A stretch of 64,000 bases of DNA from Devosia sp. MC521 (GTDB lineage: Bacteria > Pseudomonadota > Alphaproteobacteria > Rhizobiales > Devosiaceae), in NCBI RefSeq assembly GCF_014127105.1, contig NZ_CP059902.1, positions 1,335,001 to 1,399,000 on the forward strand, written 5' to 3'. Each line of letters starts with the position of its first letter. Within the stretch, counting starts at the first letter, position 1. Under the pieces are notes generated by a model. The model was not told the DNA's origin. It worked only from the letters and a program-made list of their open reading frames with translations, and made no database searches. The position numbers and the translations under genes were made by a program. Below are positions 6,456-13,764 of this stretch, piece by piece.

Positions 6456-7336
6456 GCCATGACGCAACGAACTGGGCTGTTAAGCAGAAGGGGCTGCGTC
6501 CGATCGCGAAGATCGTTCTCTGGCACCTCGCTGACTGTCACAACCCTGTTCACGGCTGCTATCCAACACAAGATTATCTCGCCAGCGAAGCGGAGGTCAG
6601 TCGCGCGTCGGTCAATCGCATCCTCGCTGAGCTCGAGCAGAAGGGCGTCATTCGCCGTGAACAGCAGGTCGACAAGGATACTCGTCGCCAGCTTCCGACC
6701 CGCTATCGGCTAGCGTTCGAAGTTGGCTTTGAACCACTAGATGTTGTGGCCCGTGTCTCAGATTGCGACACGGAAAAAAGCGACGAGCCGTGTCTCAAAA
6801 ACGACGAAAGCCGTGTCTCAAAATCGGCAGTTTCCGTGTCTCACAGCTCTGAGACACTAACCAGTAAAAGAACCAGTAAGGGAACCGGTAACGCGCTGCG
6901 CGCTGCAAGCGAGCAAGTTTCGTTTGATGATGTTTGGGAAGCGTTCCCTCGTCGACCAATGACGAGCCGGTCAGAAGCGGAAGCAGCCTTCAATACCATC
7001 GATGTCGAAAGCCATGGCCGCGTTCTCGTTGCTGCCAAGCGCTATCACCAGTGGCACATCGAAGACGCTCAGGCCCGCAAAGTCGACCCAGCATCACAGC
7101 TCGAATATCGCGTGGGCCTCGGTAAGTGGCTGCGCTCTGGGCAGTGGGTTGAGGCGCTGACCTTGCCGCTCAAGTCCGATCCCGTTCCGGCGACTGCCGA
7201 AGGCCTCGTCGTTCTTTCGCCCGATCATCCCGACTTCATCGCCGTTGAGCGCATGCGTGGCCGCAAGGTCATCATTGGGCAATCCGGCAAAGCAACCTTC
7301 CGCATCGAAGAAATCGAACAGGCGAGGGCAGCATGA
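6452..7336 (+). CDS. phage replication initiator with N-terminal wHTH
   Basis: The product is 294 aa. Residues 1-90 form a winged-helix domain of the RepA/lambda O kind: AKIVLWHLADCH, then LASEAEVSRASVNRILAELE and a basic wing. Residues about 95-145 are a low-complexity linker rich in Ser, Asp and Lys. Residues about 150-230 form a helical domain starting FDDVWEAFPRR, as seen in many phage replication proteins. The DNA coding for the linker carries direct repeats (6751-6894), as in lambda O where the origin lies inside the gene. The start overlaps the DnaA-like gene by 4 bases. Confidence 0.75.
   Translation: MSHDATNWAVKQKGLRPIAKIVLWHLADCHNPVHGCYPTQDYLASEAEVSRASVNRILAELEQKGVIRREQQVDKDTRRQLPTRYRLAFEVGFEPLDVVARVSDCDTEKSDEPCLKNDESRVSKSAVSVSHSSETLTSKRTSKGTGNALRAASEQVSFDDVWEAFPRRPMTSRSEAEAAFNTIDVESHGRVLVAAKRYHQWHIEDAQARKVDPASQLEYRVGLGKWLRSGQWVEALTLPLKSDPVPATAEGLVVLSPDHPDFIAVERMRGRKVIIGQSGKATFRIEEIEQARAA
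6751..6894. other. candidate phage replication origin: iterons and 12-mer repeats
   Basis: Four direct copies of CCGTGTCTCA start at 6751, 6788, 6811 and 6834. Inverted partial copies lie at 6767-6773 (GACACGG) and 6850-6857 (TGAGACAC). Three near-identical 12-mers follow at 6859-6894: AACCAGTAAAAG, AACCAGTAAGGG, AACCGGTAACGC. The last three iterons are exactly 23 bases apart, about two helical turns. The array sits in the linker-coding part of the initiator gene, matching the lambda arrangement. Confidence 0.65.
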
Positions 7337-8085
7337 GCGCGTTTGCAAAAGAGACAGACCTGTGCGCGGCGTTCATTGCCAGTCTGCCAGAGGGCTGGGT
7401 CGCTTATCCCGAAACAGGCGGCTTCGACATTCTGCTGGTTCGCACCGCTGATGGAATGCAGATCGGCGTCGAGGCAAAGCTAAAGCTCAACGCTAAGGTG
7501 ATCTCACAAGTGGCAGAGGGCCTGCACAGCTTCACTGCTTCGTTCCCGCAGCCAGACTGTCGGGCAGTGCTGGTGCCAGACGGCGTTGGCATGGATTTAA
7601 AGAACGTTTGTGATCTGCTCGGAATAACGGTGATCACGGTTTACGCGCATCGCCTTTCGGACAAGTTTCGCCCAGCGCTGCCTCGCCTCTCCGATAGACT
7701 GTGGGGGCACGATGACTGGTTCGAGCGCTGCCCTGCCGCTAGGCTTACGCTGCCAGATTGGGTGCCAGACGTTCGGGCGGGAGATAGCGCGCCAGTAGCG
7801 CTCACACCGTGGAAAATAGGCGCTATCAAACTCGCGATCACGCTTGAGATGCGAGGGTATCTGACCCGCAGGGACTTTACGCACTTCAAGCTCAGCATGG
7901 CTCGATGGAGCCAAGAGAAGTGGCTGATCAAAGACGGCAAGGGCGGCTGGATTGCGGGGCCAAACCTTCCTGATTTCAAGGCACAGCACCCGGTGAACTT
8001 TGACCAGATTGGTGCCGACTACGAGAAGTGGAAGTCGCCGGAAGAAGCTGCGCAGCCGGGTCTGTTCGTGGGCGGTGCGGCATGA
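7333..8085 (+). CDS. hypothetical protein with possible PD-(D/E)XK nuclease-like core
   Basis: The product is 250 aa. Residues about 20-55 read PETGGFDILLV, then GMQIGVEAKLKLN: an Asp, then Glu-x-Lys after a beta hairpin, the pattern of restriction-endonuclease-like folds. The C-terminal part (residues about 160-245) contains a possible winged helix (ITLEMRGYLTRRDFTHFKLS). It overlaps the initiator gene by 4 bases and the next gene by 4 bases. A repair or recombination nuclease role is plausible; the motif match is by eye only. Confidence 0.5.
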   Translation: MSAFAKETDLCAAFIASLPEGWVAYPETGGFDILLVRTADGMQIGVEAKLKLNAKVISQVAEGLHSFTASFPQPDCRAVLVPDGVGMDLKNVCDLLGITVITVYAHRLSDKFRPALPRLSDRLWGHDDWFERCPAARLTLPDWVPDVRAGDSAPVALTPWKIGAIKLAITLEMRGYLTRRDFTHFKLSMARWSQEKWLIKDGKGGWIAGPNLPDFKAQHPVNFDQIGADYEKWKSPEEAAQPGLFVGGAA

Positions 8086-8741
8086 GCGCGATACAGCTCG
8101 ATTTCTTCCGTCCAATGCGGGTGCTGGTCGGATGCGAATTCTCGGGCACCGTGCGGAACGCCTTTCTCGATCGCGGTCACGACGCTTGGTCATGCGACCT
8201 GCTACCTTCCGAGGATCGCAGCAACCGCCATATCACCGGTGATGCCCGCGACTTGCTCAACGATGGCTGGGATCTGCTCATGGTGGCGCATCCACCATGC
8301 ACCCGGCTTTGCAATTCCGGCGTGCGCTGGCTGTCCTCGCCACCACCGGGCAAAACCAAAGAACAAATGTGGGCGGAGCTGGACGAGGGCGCCGATCTAT
8401 TCTCGGACTTCTGGAATGCACCGATCGATCGCATTTGCATCGAGAACCCTGTGATGCATCGGCACGCCAAAGAGCGCATCCGCAACTACCAGGATTTCGC
8501 TCAGAGCGTTCAGCCTTGGCAGTTCGGTCATGGCGAAGTGAAGCGCACCTGCTTCTGGCTCAAGGGCCTGCCGCCACTCGTCCCGACTGATGTGGTTGAG
8601 GGCAGGGAAGCCCGCGTACATCGCATGCCACCCGGCCCGCAGCGATGGGCAGAGCGCAGCCGCTTCTTCAAGGGGATTGCCGACGCGATGGCGGAACAAT
8701 GGGGCTCGATGGCTTTCGAAGAAGCGAGGGCCGCTGCATGA
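8082..8741 (+). CDS. C5-cytosine methyltransferase-like protein, short form
   Basis: The product is 219 aa. Visible motifs of the m5C DNA methyltransferase fold are an SAM-binding start (RVLVGCEFSGTVRNAF), an acidic turn (SCDLLP), a catalytic loop (AHPPCTRLCNSG, Pro-Pro-Cys) and IENP. Standard enzymes exceed 300 residues; here the C-terminal target-recognition region is missing or replaced by a short tail. It may be inactive, use a partner, or belong to a phage-specific branch. Start chosen at the ATGA overlap at 8082. Confidence 0.6.
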   Translation: MSAIQLDFFRPMRVLVGCEFSGTVRNAFLDRGHDAWSCDLLPSEDRSNRHITGDARDLLNDGWDLLMVAHPPCTRLCNSGVRWLSSPPPGKTKEQMWAELDEGADLFSDFWNAPIDRICIENPVMHRHAKERIRNYQDFAQSVQPWQFGHGEVKRTCFWLKGLPPLVPTDVVEGREARVHRMPPGPQRWAERSRFFKGIADAMAEQWGSMAFEEARAAA

Positions 8742-8920
8742 GCGCCATCCGCGTGAAAATCACCCAATCAGAAGAGATCGAATACATGGCCCAGCATGTG
8801 GCTAGGGGCGAGGCAATGCTTGCTTCCAAGCCAGAGCTTCAAAGGGCTGTCGATATATCCAGAAGCATTGAATTCAGGCTGAGAGCCTACGCAGAACAGG
8901 CCGAAGAGGGAACGAAATGA
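8738..8920 (+). CDS. 60-aa hypothetical protein
   Basis: Small helical, acidic protein starting at an ATG that overlaps the preceding stop by 4 bases and ending in a 4-base overlap with the next gene. This coupled position between two methyltransferase-like genes is the main evidence. There is no membrane segment, metal motif or known domain. Confidence 0.55.
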   Translation: MSAIRVKITQSEEIEYMAQHVARGEAMLASKPELQRAVDISRSIEFRLRAYAEQAEEGTK

Positions 8921-9498
8921 CCGTCACTGCGTCGAATTTCGCGCGCAAAGCAAACGACCTCTATCAGACAGAGCCTTGGGCAACGGAAGTGTTGCTGCGT
9001 CACTTTCCGGTGGCAGGACTGCACGTGTGGGAACCTGCTGCGGGTAATCACATGATGGCTGATGTGTTGAGAGTGAACGGCGCAAAGGTCCTCACTTCCG
9101 ACATCGCAACATATGATCGCGCGCATGATACCGGCTTCGACTTCCTCGCTGGCTTGCCCGCAGGCCCCTCAGCCTTCTTCGACGCCATCATCACCAACCC
9201 GCCATATGGCAAGGGAAACCGTGACGCCGTGAAGTTTGCAGAGCTGGCGCTTGAGCGTTGCGACGGCATGGTCGCCTTGCTGCTGACCGCCAAGTTCGAC
9301 TTCGGGAAAACGCGCCGGCACCTCTTTCAAAACAATCCTCGCTTCATGGCGAAGATCGCATTGCTCGACCGAGTTTCATGGGCGGGCAATGGCGAAACCG
9401 GAACCGAGGATCACGCTTGGTACGTGTGGGGACCAGGATCCTACGGCACAGCGAGAATGCTTTACGGCGGCAAACAGAGAGAAGGGGAAAAGAGATGA
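8917..9498 (+). CDS. N6-adenine methyltransferase-like protein
   Basis: The product is 193 aa. It contains an SAM-binding segment (LHVWEPAAGNHMMADVL, residues about 35-51) and the amino-methyltransferase catalytic motif Asn-Pro-Pro-Tyr (AIITNPPYGKGN, about residues 90-101). The order motif I then motif IV suits a gamma-like class. Length is short and no separate target-recognition domain is visible. Such orphan enzymes on phages usually protect phage DNA from host restriction. Coupled by 4-base overlaps to both neighbours. Confidence 0.75.
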   Translation: MTVTASNFARKANDLYQTEPWATEVLLRHFPVAGLHVWEPAAGNHMMADVLRVNGAKVLTSDIATYDRAHDTGFDFLAGLPAGPSAFFDAIITNPPYGKGNRDAVKFAELALERCDGMVALLLTAKFDFGKTRRHLFQNNPRFMAKIALLDRVSWAGNGETGTEDHAWYVWGPGSYGTARMLYGGKQREGEKR

Positions 9499-10031
9499 GC
9501 CAGCAGAACGCCAAGAGGATTATCGCTGCTCGTTTGATCCAAGACCCTTCGATGAGTGACGCGGAATACTACCATCAGCGCCAGATCAAATCCGGGCCGA
9601 ACGTTGGCAAGGTGATGGTCCAGTTCAACCTTGTCGAATACATCGGCGGGCTGGCACGGCTTGAGGGCGTTTCAGAGCTTCAGATCATGGCGGCAGCGAA
9701 GTATCGCAACGCTTACGAGCGAGCTCAGATCGGCGGGGCTAGGGCGGTGGACTATGAAGCGGTTAAGGTGGACACCAGCGGACCGCGAGAGGATGTTCTG
9801 ACGCTCTCGGTTGCAGATGCGCTAGAAACCTACCGCCGCGCGGCACAGTTTCTTGGACTAACGCGATCATCCCATATTGAGCGAGTGGTTTGCCACGATC
9901 AACCGCTGACAAGTCGCGGTATGGGGGCGAGAGAGCGGTCGCGAGCAAAAGAAGAGCTGTTAGCAACTCTTGAAGATTTAGCAGCTCACTTCAAACTCAA
10001 AATGGTGGCTAAAATCGCTCAGCAAAATTAG
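9495..10031 (+). CDS. DUF6456-like protein
   Basis: The product is about 178 aa. Residues about 55-105 (GVSELQIMAAAKYRNAYERA, then a Gly/Ala stretch, then VKVDTSGPRED) match the DUF6456 pattern found in alphaproteobacterial genomes and prophages. A second helical region at about 115-175 contains an Arg/Lys-rich loop. I use the ATG at 9495, which overlaps the methyltransferase stop, because a frame opening further upstream runs through that gene. It is the last gene of the early operon. Function unknown; a regulatory role is possible. Confidence 0.6.
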   Translation: MSQQNAKRIIAARLIQDPSMSDAEYYHQRQIKSGPNVGKVMVQFNLVEYIGGLARLEGVSELQIMAAAKYRNAYERAQIGGARAVDYEAVKVDTSGPREDVLTLSVADALETYRRAAQFLGLTRSSHIERVVCHDQPLTSRGMGARERSRAKEELLATLEDLAAHFKLKMVAKIAQQN

Positions 10032-10042
10032 CGATCATAGGT

Positions 10043-10065
10043 GCGGAGGGCTCAAGGTCCTCCGC
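10043..10065. terminator. GC hairpin between convergent genes
   Basis: GCGGAGG at 10043-10049 pairs with 10059-10065 across a 9-base loop. There is no U-run on either strand, so termination would be weak. Its place between the end of the early operon and a convergent gene fits a bidirectional terminator. Confidence 0.4.
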
Positions 10066-10082
10066 CCGTCGTGATATAGCGT

Positions 10083-10259
10083 TTAGCTGTGTTTCTGGCC
10101 CATTTTGCCGTCTTGGGAATGTTTGTCATTCTTTGCGGCGCCAGCCGAACTCTTCTCATCGCGGCTCTTAGCGCCAGTGCCAGCTTGTTTTGTCATATCA
10201 CCAGACTTGCCTTGATCGTTGCCAGAGGCATTGCGTTTGTCTGAACCTGAATTGGCCAT
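10083..10259 (-). CDS. 58-aa hydrophilic stress-like protein
   Basis: This leftward frame has an AGGAGG ribosome site 8-10 bases before its ATG. The product is nearly all Gly, Lys, Ser, Asp, Asn and Gln with no hydrophobic core, so it should be disordered, like hydrophilin or KGG-type stress proteins. No enzyme motif is present. It opens the accessory block between early and late genes and is probably a cargo gene expressed in the lysogen (inference). Confidence 0.65.
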   Translation of the reverse strand: MANSGSDKRNASGNDQGKSGDMTKQAGTGAKSRDEKSSAGAAKNDKHSQDGKMGQKHS

Positions 10260-10450
10260 GATATTTTCCTCCTATGAGCGCCTATTCTTAAGCAAGGTAA
10301 GGAATGGACCATGGGGGCTAGCGTTCCGCCAAATAGACGAAAGCCAAACACTATCGGGTGATGTACCATTTCTTGGAAGTTGGCTGGATCTGCCGTTGGC
10401 GATGTTTTCCTTAGTTTGAAACAAAGCGCGGACTGGTCCCACTTAGGGCA

Positions 10451-10759
10451 TCAATCTCTATTTTCGCACGCTTTCTGGATCTTATTTTGTAACGCGACGC
10501 TTGGTTTGAAAACCACTACTCGACGCGGTTCAATTATCGCAGATTCAAGTGTTAGGGGGTTCCGCCCCAAACGCGCCAGCCTGGAGCGCACCTCGAATGT
10601 TCCGAAAGAAGTTAGCTTAACAAGCTGATCGTCGATGATTGCATTGCCAATCATCTCAATCGCTCGGCTCACGATGGTTTTCGCTTCGTCTCTGCTGAGG
10701 TAGGAGGCTCCATACGCCACTTCAGTTAGCCGCGCGCGAGTTATCGTTTTTGAGGGCAT
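10451..10759 (-). CDS. HU/IHF-family DNA-binding protein
   Basis: The product is 102 aa. The IHF/HU fold is clear: an N-terminal helix pair, LVKLTSFGTFEVRSR at about 47-61, the GRNP turn at about 65-68 that intercalates DNA, and VVVFKPSVALQNKIQ near the end. It looks closest to IHF-alpha, but the beta arm after GRNP has diverged (LTLESAIIEPRR), so it may be a phage-borne paralog. The family bends DNA in recombination, packaging and replication. No strong ribosome site is visible before 10759. Monocistronic and leftward. Confidence 0.8.
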   Translation of the reverse strand: MPSKTITRARLTEVAYGASYLSRDEAKTIVSRAIEMIGNAIIDDQLVKLTSFGTFEVRSRLARLGRNPLTLESAIIEPRRVVVFKPSVALQNKIQKACENRD

Positions 10760-10911
10760 GAGCTTGGACTCAGATAGGGGGGTCAGGTTTGGGCGACGAG
10801 GTTATGAAATCTATGGCCCATTTCAGGCAAGGAGCATTTTGTTACTTTTAAAACGCAGAAATAACAAAAGGCTAGAGTAACGGGAGTTGGAGTGTCGCCT
10901 TCGCACGGATT

Positions 10912-11217
10912 TCAATTCGAGGGCGTTAAGCTAGGTGCAAAGAAAGCTTCAATTGCCTGATAAAAAGCTTCGATGTCCGCGTCTGAAACCTCAGCGCTCA
11001 CCGTCTCTCCATCGGCAGACAGAGCTAGAACGACGAGACTTTCGTTCGGTTCGTCGGCAACAAGGTCTGTATTGAAGTCGAAGGATGGAAATTCTGCACT
11101 TAAATAGGCATCGAGGTCACCCAGTTTGCCACCTCGGCCAAAATAAGCTTTCTCCCAGCGGCGCGGCAAAACTACGCCGATTTTCGGTCTCTTCGACAAT
11201 TCACAAAACCCATTCAA
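10912..11217 (-). CDS. hypothetical acidic protein (101 aa)
   Basis: The frame has normal coding texture and gives an acidic soluble protein with an alternating helix/strand look and a helical end (DADIEAFYQAIEAFF). The ATG at 11217 lacks a good ribosome site and a later start is possible. It stands alone between the IHF-like and zinc-ribbon genes in the accessory block. No family recognised. Confidence 0.45.
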   Translation of the reverse strand: MNGFCELSKRPKIGVVLPRRWEKAYFGRGGKLGDLDAYLSAEFPSFDFNTDLVADEPNESLVVLALSADGETVSAEVSDADIEAFYQAIEAFFAPSLTPSN

Positions 11218-11380
11218 ACTTATCGAACGGGTAAACTCTCAACAGAATGAAATGATCCACAGGCAAAAGCTCTGAACGCTGAGAAGCCCACGCTCATCTC
11301 GCATAGTGGCTCTAGGATCACCATATTTAGCTGGCGTAGATTAGCGTCACCGCCGCGTGGAGACAGCATGTGGCAGCGCT

Positions 11381-11569
11381 TCACGTGATCGTTGTCATGC
11401 GCCCGTCAACAGCCTCGCCAGTGGTGCCTTTCACCTGTGTCAAGGCATCTAAGTGGCCAAGTTTTTTCGAGCAATTCGAACACTGCACTTGCTGGTTCAA
11501 ACTTACCCCTTCGATGTGCAATGTGTTTTGTTTTTTGCAGTGCGGGCAATTAACGGTAACGACAAGCAT
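11381..11569 (-). CDS. small zinc-ribbon protein
   Basis: The product is 62 aa. Two Cys-x2-Cys knuckles (CPHCKKQN near residue 8 and CSNCSKKLG near residue 30) form a classic treble-clef or rubredoxin-like zinc ribbon. The C-terminal 20 residues are probably flexible. AAAGGA lies about 8 bases before the ATG at 11569. Such mini-ribbons often bind nucleic acid or RNA polymerase; which applies here is unknown. Confidence 0.65.
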   Translation of the reverse strand: MLVVTVNCPHCKKQNTLHIEGVSLNQQVQCSNCSKKLGHLDALTQVKGTTGEAVDGRMTTIT

Positions 11570-11832
11570 TGCGCGTTCCTTTATCGCTGTGGCCGCTCAG
11601 TTTCCGGCAGCAAAAGAACCTTACGCTTAGGAACTTTCAGTGGCGAGTCGAATAAGTAGAGGTAAATTTCGGTTTACGTGCGTGGTTTTGTAGTCATGAC
11701 CCGACAGAGTCTTTCCACATTGTATGCGGTAACTGTGATCTGAAGAGCCTCGTGCTTTAAAGGCGGACAGTTTTCTGTCTCACTTGTTGGACGCGCCCAT
11801 ACGCGTTTAAAGGCAGAAATTCGTCACGCTGC
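11570..11832. other. intergenic region in the accessory block
   Basis: These 263 bases lie between the divergent zinc-ribbon gene and the promoter at 11833. I see no convincing coding frame or hairpin. It should contain the zinc-ribbon promoter on the minus strand, but I cannot place one with confidence. Confidence 0.4.
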
Positions 11833-11860
11833 TTGACAGCGGGGCACGGACAAGTATGAT
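11833..11860 (+). promoter_or_regulatory. near-consensus sigma70 promoter
   Basis: TTGACA at 11833-11838 and TATGAT at 11855-11860 are separated by 16 bases. This is the best promoter match I found in the prophage. Expected start is about 11867. It drives the leader/sRNA region before the secreted-protein gene at 12034. Confidence 0.7.
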
Positions 11861-11924
11861 TCAGGTATTAGCGGTAAATGCGCCAAGCGATTTTGCTTTA
11901 GTGATTTGAATTGCTGAAGTTTTG

Positions 11925-11969
11925 ATGTTTGGCACTTTTGAGGGGCACGCCAAAGGTGTAGGCCGCTAA
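11925..11969 (+). CDS. possible 14-codon leader peptide
   Basis: ATG at 11925 opens a frame encoding MFGTFEGHAKGVGR with a TAA at 11967-11969, just before the hairpin at 11974. The ribosome site (GAAG about 7 bases upstream) is weak. It has no run of one regulatory amino acid, so classical amino-acid attenuation is not indicated. It could be chance. Confidence 0.25.
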   Translation: MFGTFEGHAKGVGR

Positions 11970-11973
11970 CTTA

Positions 11974-12006
11974 AAGGCAGTTGCTTCGGCGACTGCCTTC
12001 TTCTTT
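11974..12006 (+). terminator. intrinsic terminator with UUCG tetraloop
   Basis: An 11-bp stem (11974-11984 with 11989-11999, AAGGCAGTTGC side, one G-U pair) is capped by TTCG and followed by CTTCTTT. It lies 28 bases upstream of the CDS at 12034. Confidence 0.75.
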
Positions 12007-12033
12007 GGGTAATCACACAACATAGAGGCAACC

Positions 12034-12351
12034 ATGCACATTCGCTCCTTCATTGGTGCGGCGCTGCTTGCTGTCTGCGCACTGGCGTTCGCGCCCGCTG
12101 CAATGGCAGATCCTGCGCCAGACATCTGCGTTCTCGAACTGCCCTCTCACTCCATCGACATCACCGCTCCTGAATTCCAGGCTCCATCTTTCGCTATCTG
12201 CGAGCACAAGGCGCTGCCAACCAAGTTGGCTTTCCTCAGTCCGGACGGCGATGATGAAGATGCTGCTCATCTGAGTTTCGTGAAGCTTCCAACCGCTTTC
12301 GACTTTGCCAGTGCGCGCCTGCATTACGATCCGGGCCGAACGTGGGCTTAG
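12034..12351 (+). CDS. small secreted protein, prophage cargo
   Basis: The product is 105 aa with a textbook Sec signal: MHIRS, then a hydrophobic stretch to residue 20 and an Ala-x-Ala-like cleavage site near AAMADPAP. The mature part is about 80 residues with two cysteines (CVLEL and CEHKA) that could form a disulfide. AGAGG lies 6-7 bases before the ATG. It is flanked by hairpin terminators, so it is an independent unit, probably expressed in the lysogen. No family recognised. Confidence 0.65.
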   Translation: MHIRSFIGAALLAVCALAFAPAAMADPAPDICVLELPSHSIDITAPEFQAPSFAICEHKALPTKLAFLSPDGDDEDAAHLSFVKLPTAFDFASARLHYDPGRTWA

Positions 12352-12372
12352 CCATCATTGATTGAATTCGGA

Positions 12373-12404
12373 CGGCCCGCACAATTGCGGGTCGCCCTGT
12401 TTTT
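12373..12404 (+). terminator. terminator after the secreted-protein gene
   Basis: A 9-bp stem with one G-U pair (12373-12381 with 12386-12394) and loop CAAT is followed within 6 bases by TTTTT at 12400-12404. Confidence 0.75.
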
Positions 12405-12478
12405 CCGGCTTCTGTCACAGAGGCTCGATAAGCAGGAATTGCAAATCAAAGATAAGACGCTCAGTCTAACGGCACAGG

Positions 12479-12724
12479 TCAAAACCAATCCGCAGCAGAA
12501 GCGACAAATCGCACGGTTGTGCCACTGAGATTAGGGATAGTCACTTTTCTAATTCGCCCGCCGATCTGAAGATATTTTTGTTCCGCTAGGTGGAATTCAA
12601 TTCGATCTAGACCTGCGCCAGAGATGGTGCCCTGGACGTGCGGAGATTTGCTTTCAGTTTCTATTGTGACTGCGACGGCCCCAAAAGACGTTGTGTCACC
12701 ATATAGTTCGGCACGATTTATCAT
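12479..12724 (-). CDS. hypothetical beta-rich protein (81 aa)
   Basis: The leftward frame has GGAG 7 bases before its ATG at 12724. The product alternates short strands (AVAVTIETESKS, RKVTIPNLSGTTVRFV), suggesting a small beta barrel or sandwich, and has no cysteine or membrane helix. It is the last leftward gene before the late operon. Function unknown. Confidence 0.55.
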   Translation of the reverse strand: MINRAELYGDTTSFGAVAVTIETESKSPHVQGTISGAGLDRIEFHLAEQKYLQIGGRIRKVTIPNLSGTTVRFVASAADWF

Positions 12725-12881
12725 GTATTTCTCCGGAAGTGGATGAGGACTATATCATCATCGAAAAATGCAGTCAAAACATGACCTTAGCGTCAAGTAG
12801 ACTGCCCCCCCCCTCATCCGCAGCGTGCGCAGTCTCGCGTCATACCGGTGGGATGCCGGTAATCAATTTCAGGAGAGCATC

Positions 12882-13079
12882 GTGGAAGCAGGGTTCTTCT
12901 TTATCCTCGGTGGTATTGCTCTAGGGGTTGCCCTAGGAGTGCTCTGGGCCGGTGTTGATATGCTTCTGGGCATGCAGACGCTCTCAGAACATCGCTTTGT
13001 AGGCCTAGTGTTTGTCAGTTCGATCATCACGCCAATTGCTTTGGCCGCTGTGGCGCTCTGGTCGGAGTTTCGTGGGTGA
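12882..13079 (+). CDS. small membrane protein, start of the late operon
   Basis: GTG start at 12882 with AGGAGA about 6 bases upstream. The product is 65 aa with two hydrophobic helices (about residues 5-27 and 41-59). It overlaps the HNH gene by 4 bases (GTGA), so both are co-translated. Position at the head of the packaging module suggests a phage gene; it could be a holin-type or exclusion protein, but nothing decides. Confidence 0.55.
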   Translation: MEAGFFFILGGIALGVALGVLWAGVDMLLGMQTLSEHRFVGLVFVSSIITPIALAAVALWSEFRG

Positions 13080-13423
13080 TCAAGGTACTAAAGCCTCGGC
13101 TGTCCTCGCTCCCTCCCAAGCTTAAAACCACAAGAGAGATCAGAGACAAGCGCTACAGCGCCGATGCTACAGTACGCAGCTGGTATCACTCCGCTCGCTG
13201 GCAGAAGCTCCGAGAGGCTGTGCTTATCCGTGATCTCTACACCTGCCAGCACACAGGCGTGATCCTAACTACTGGTAGGACAGAGCCGAGCGCTGCGGTC
13301 GTGCACCACAAGACCCCGCACAAGGGTGATGAGCATCTGTTCTGGGACATCAGCAACCTCGAAGCAGTGTCGAAGGAGTGGCACGACAGCGAGGCGCAGA
13401 AGGAAGAGCGGAGGCAGCCATAG
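13076..13423 (+). CDS. HNH endonuclease next to terminase
   Basis: The product is 115 aa with the HNH pattern: WYHSARWQKLREAVLIRDLY, a Cys, then AVVHHKTPHKGDEHLFWD, SNLEAVSKEWHD. The paired His after the beta strand, the central Asn and the last His are the catalytic/metal set. Only one of the usual structural CxxC cysteines is evident. In HK97-like phages an HNH protein beside the terminase is needed for cos cleavage during packaging. GTG start overlapping the previous stop. Confidence 0.85.
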   Translation: MIKVLKPRLSSLPPKLKTTREIRDKRYSADATVRSWYHSARWQKLREAVLIRDLYTCQHTGVILTTGRTEPSAAVVHHKTPHKGDEHLFWDISNLEAVSKEWHDSEAQKEERRQP

Positions 13424-13441
13424 CCGCCAGCGCCGCCCCCG

Positions 13442-13612
13442 TTACCGAATGCCACAATAGGCGACATACCCAAGCGATGCGCAAAGGGCGCGTGCATAGC
13501 CTGTCGCTGCGCCCCAGGTGGGAAGCCAAGCAACGATGCGCCCGTCCAGCACGACGTAGTAGTGGGCTGTTCGCCCTTCTGCCCGAATGCTTCCGATCGA
13601 TACTAAGTCCAT
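13442..13612 (-). CDS. 56-aa hypothetical protein on the opposite strand
   Basis: Leftward frame between HNH and terminase small subunit. AAAGG lies 8 bases before the ATG at 13612. The product reads naturally (IGSIRAEGRTAHYYVVLDGR then IVAWLPTWGAATGYARAL). A longer in-frame start at 13690 would add 26 residues but lacks support. It is opposed to the late transcript, so it may be made in the lysogen. No family recognised. Confidence 0.45.
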   Translation of the reverse strand: MDLVSIGSIRAEGRTAHYYVVLDGRIVAWLPTWGAATGYARALCASLGYVAYCGIR

Positions 13613-13764
13613 TGCTGTGCCTTTCAAGTTGGAGCAATGGCCCATTGATGGGCTGCGAATGGTTGGGACGCTAAATGGGGGGGCGGTCAAAAGTCCGGAA
13701 GCCCCTCGTCTCCCGCACCCACGTCGGCCTCACGCAGAGATTTTTTTGCTGGTTGAAAAACGAG

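Larger units (their letters stand above)
11867..12006 (+). ncRNA. candidate small RNA or attenuated mRNA leader (about 140 nt)
   Basis: The predicted transcript runs from the strong promoter to a U-tailed hairpin with a UUCG tetraloop. Within it, TTTGGC (11928-11933) and GCCAAA (11949-11954) form another stem. A 14-codon frame ends 4 bases before the terminal hairpin. The unit could be a free sRNA, or a leader that controls the secreted-protein gene at 12034 by attenuation. Sequence alone does not decide. Confidence 0.5.

Noticed and set aside
10838..10869. Inverted repeat TTTTGTTA/TAACAAAA upstream of the IHF-like gene
   Set aside because: An AT-rich 8-bp stem with a long loop; too weak to call a terminator or operator without further evidence.
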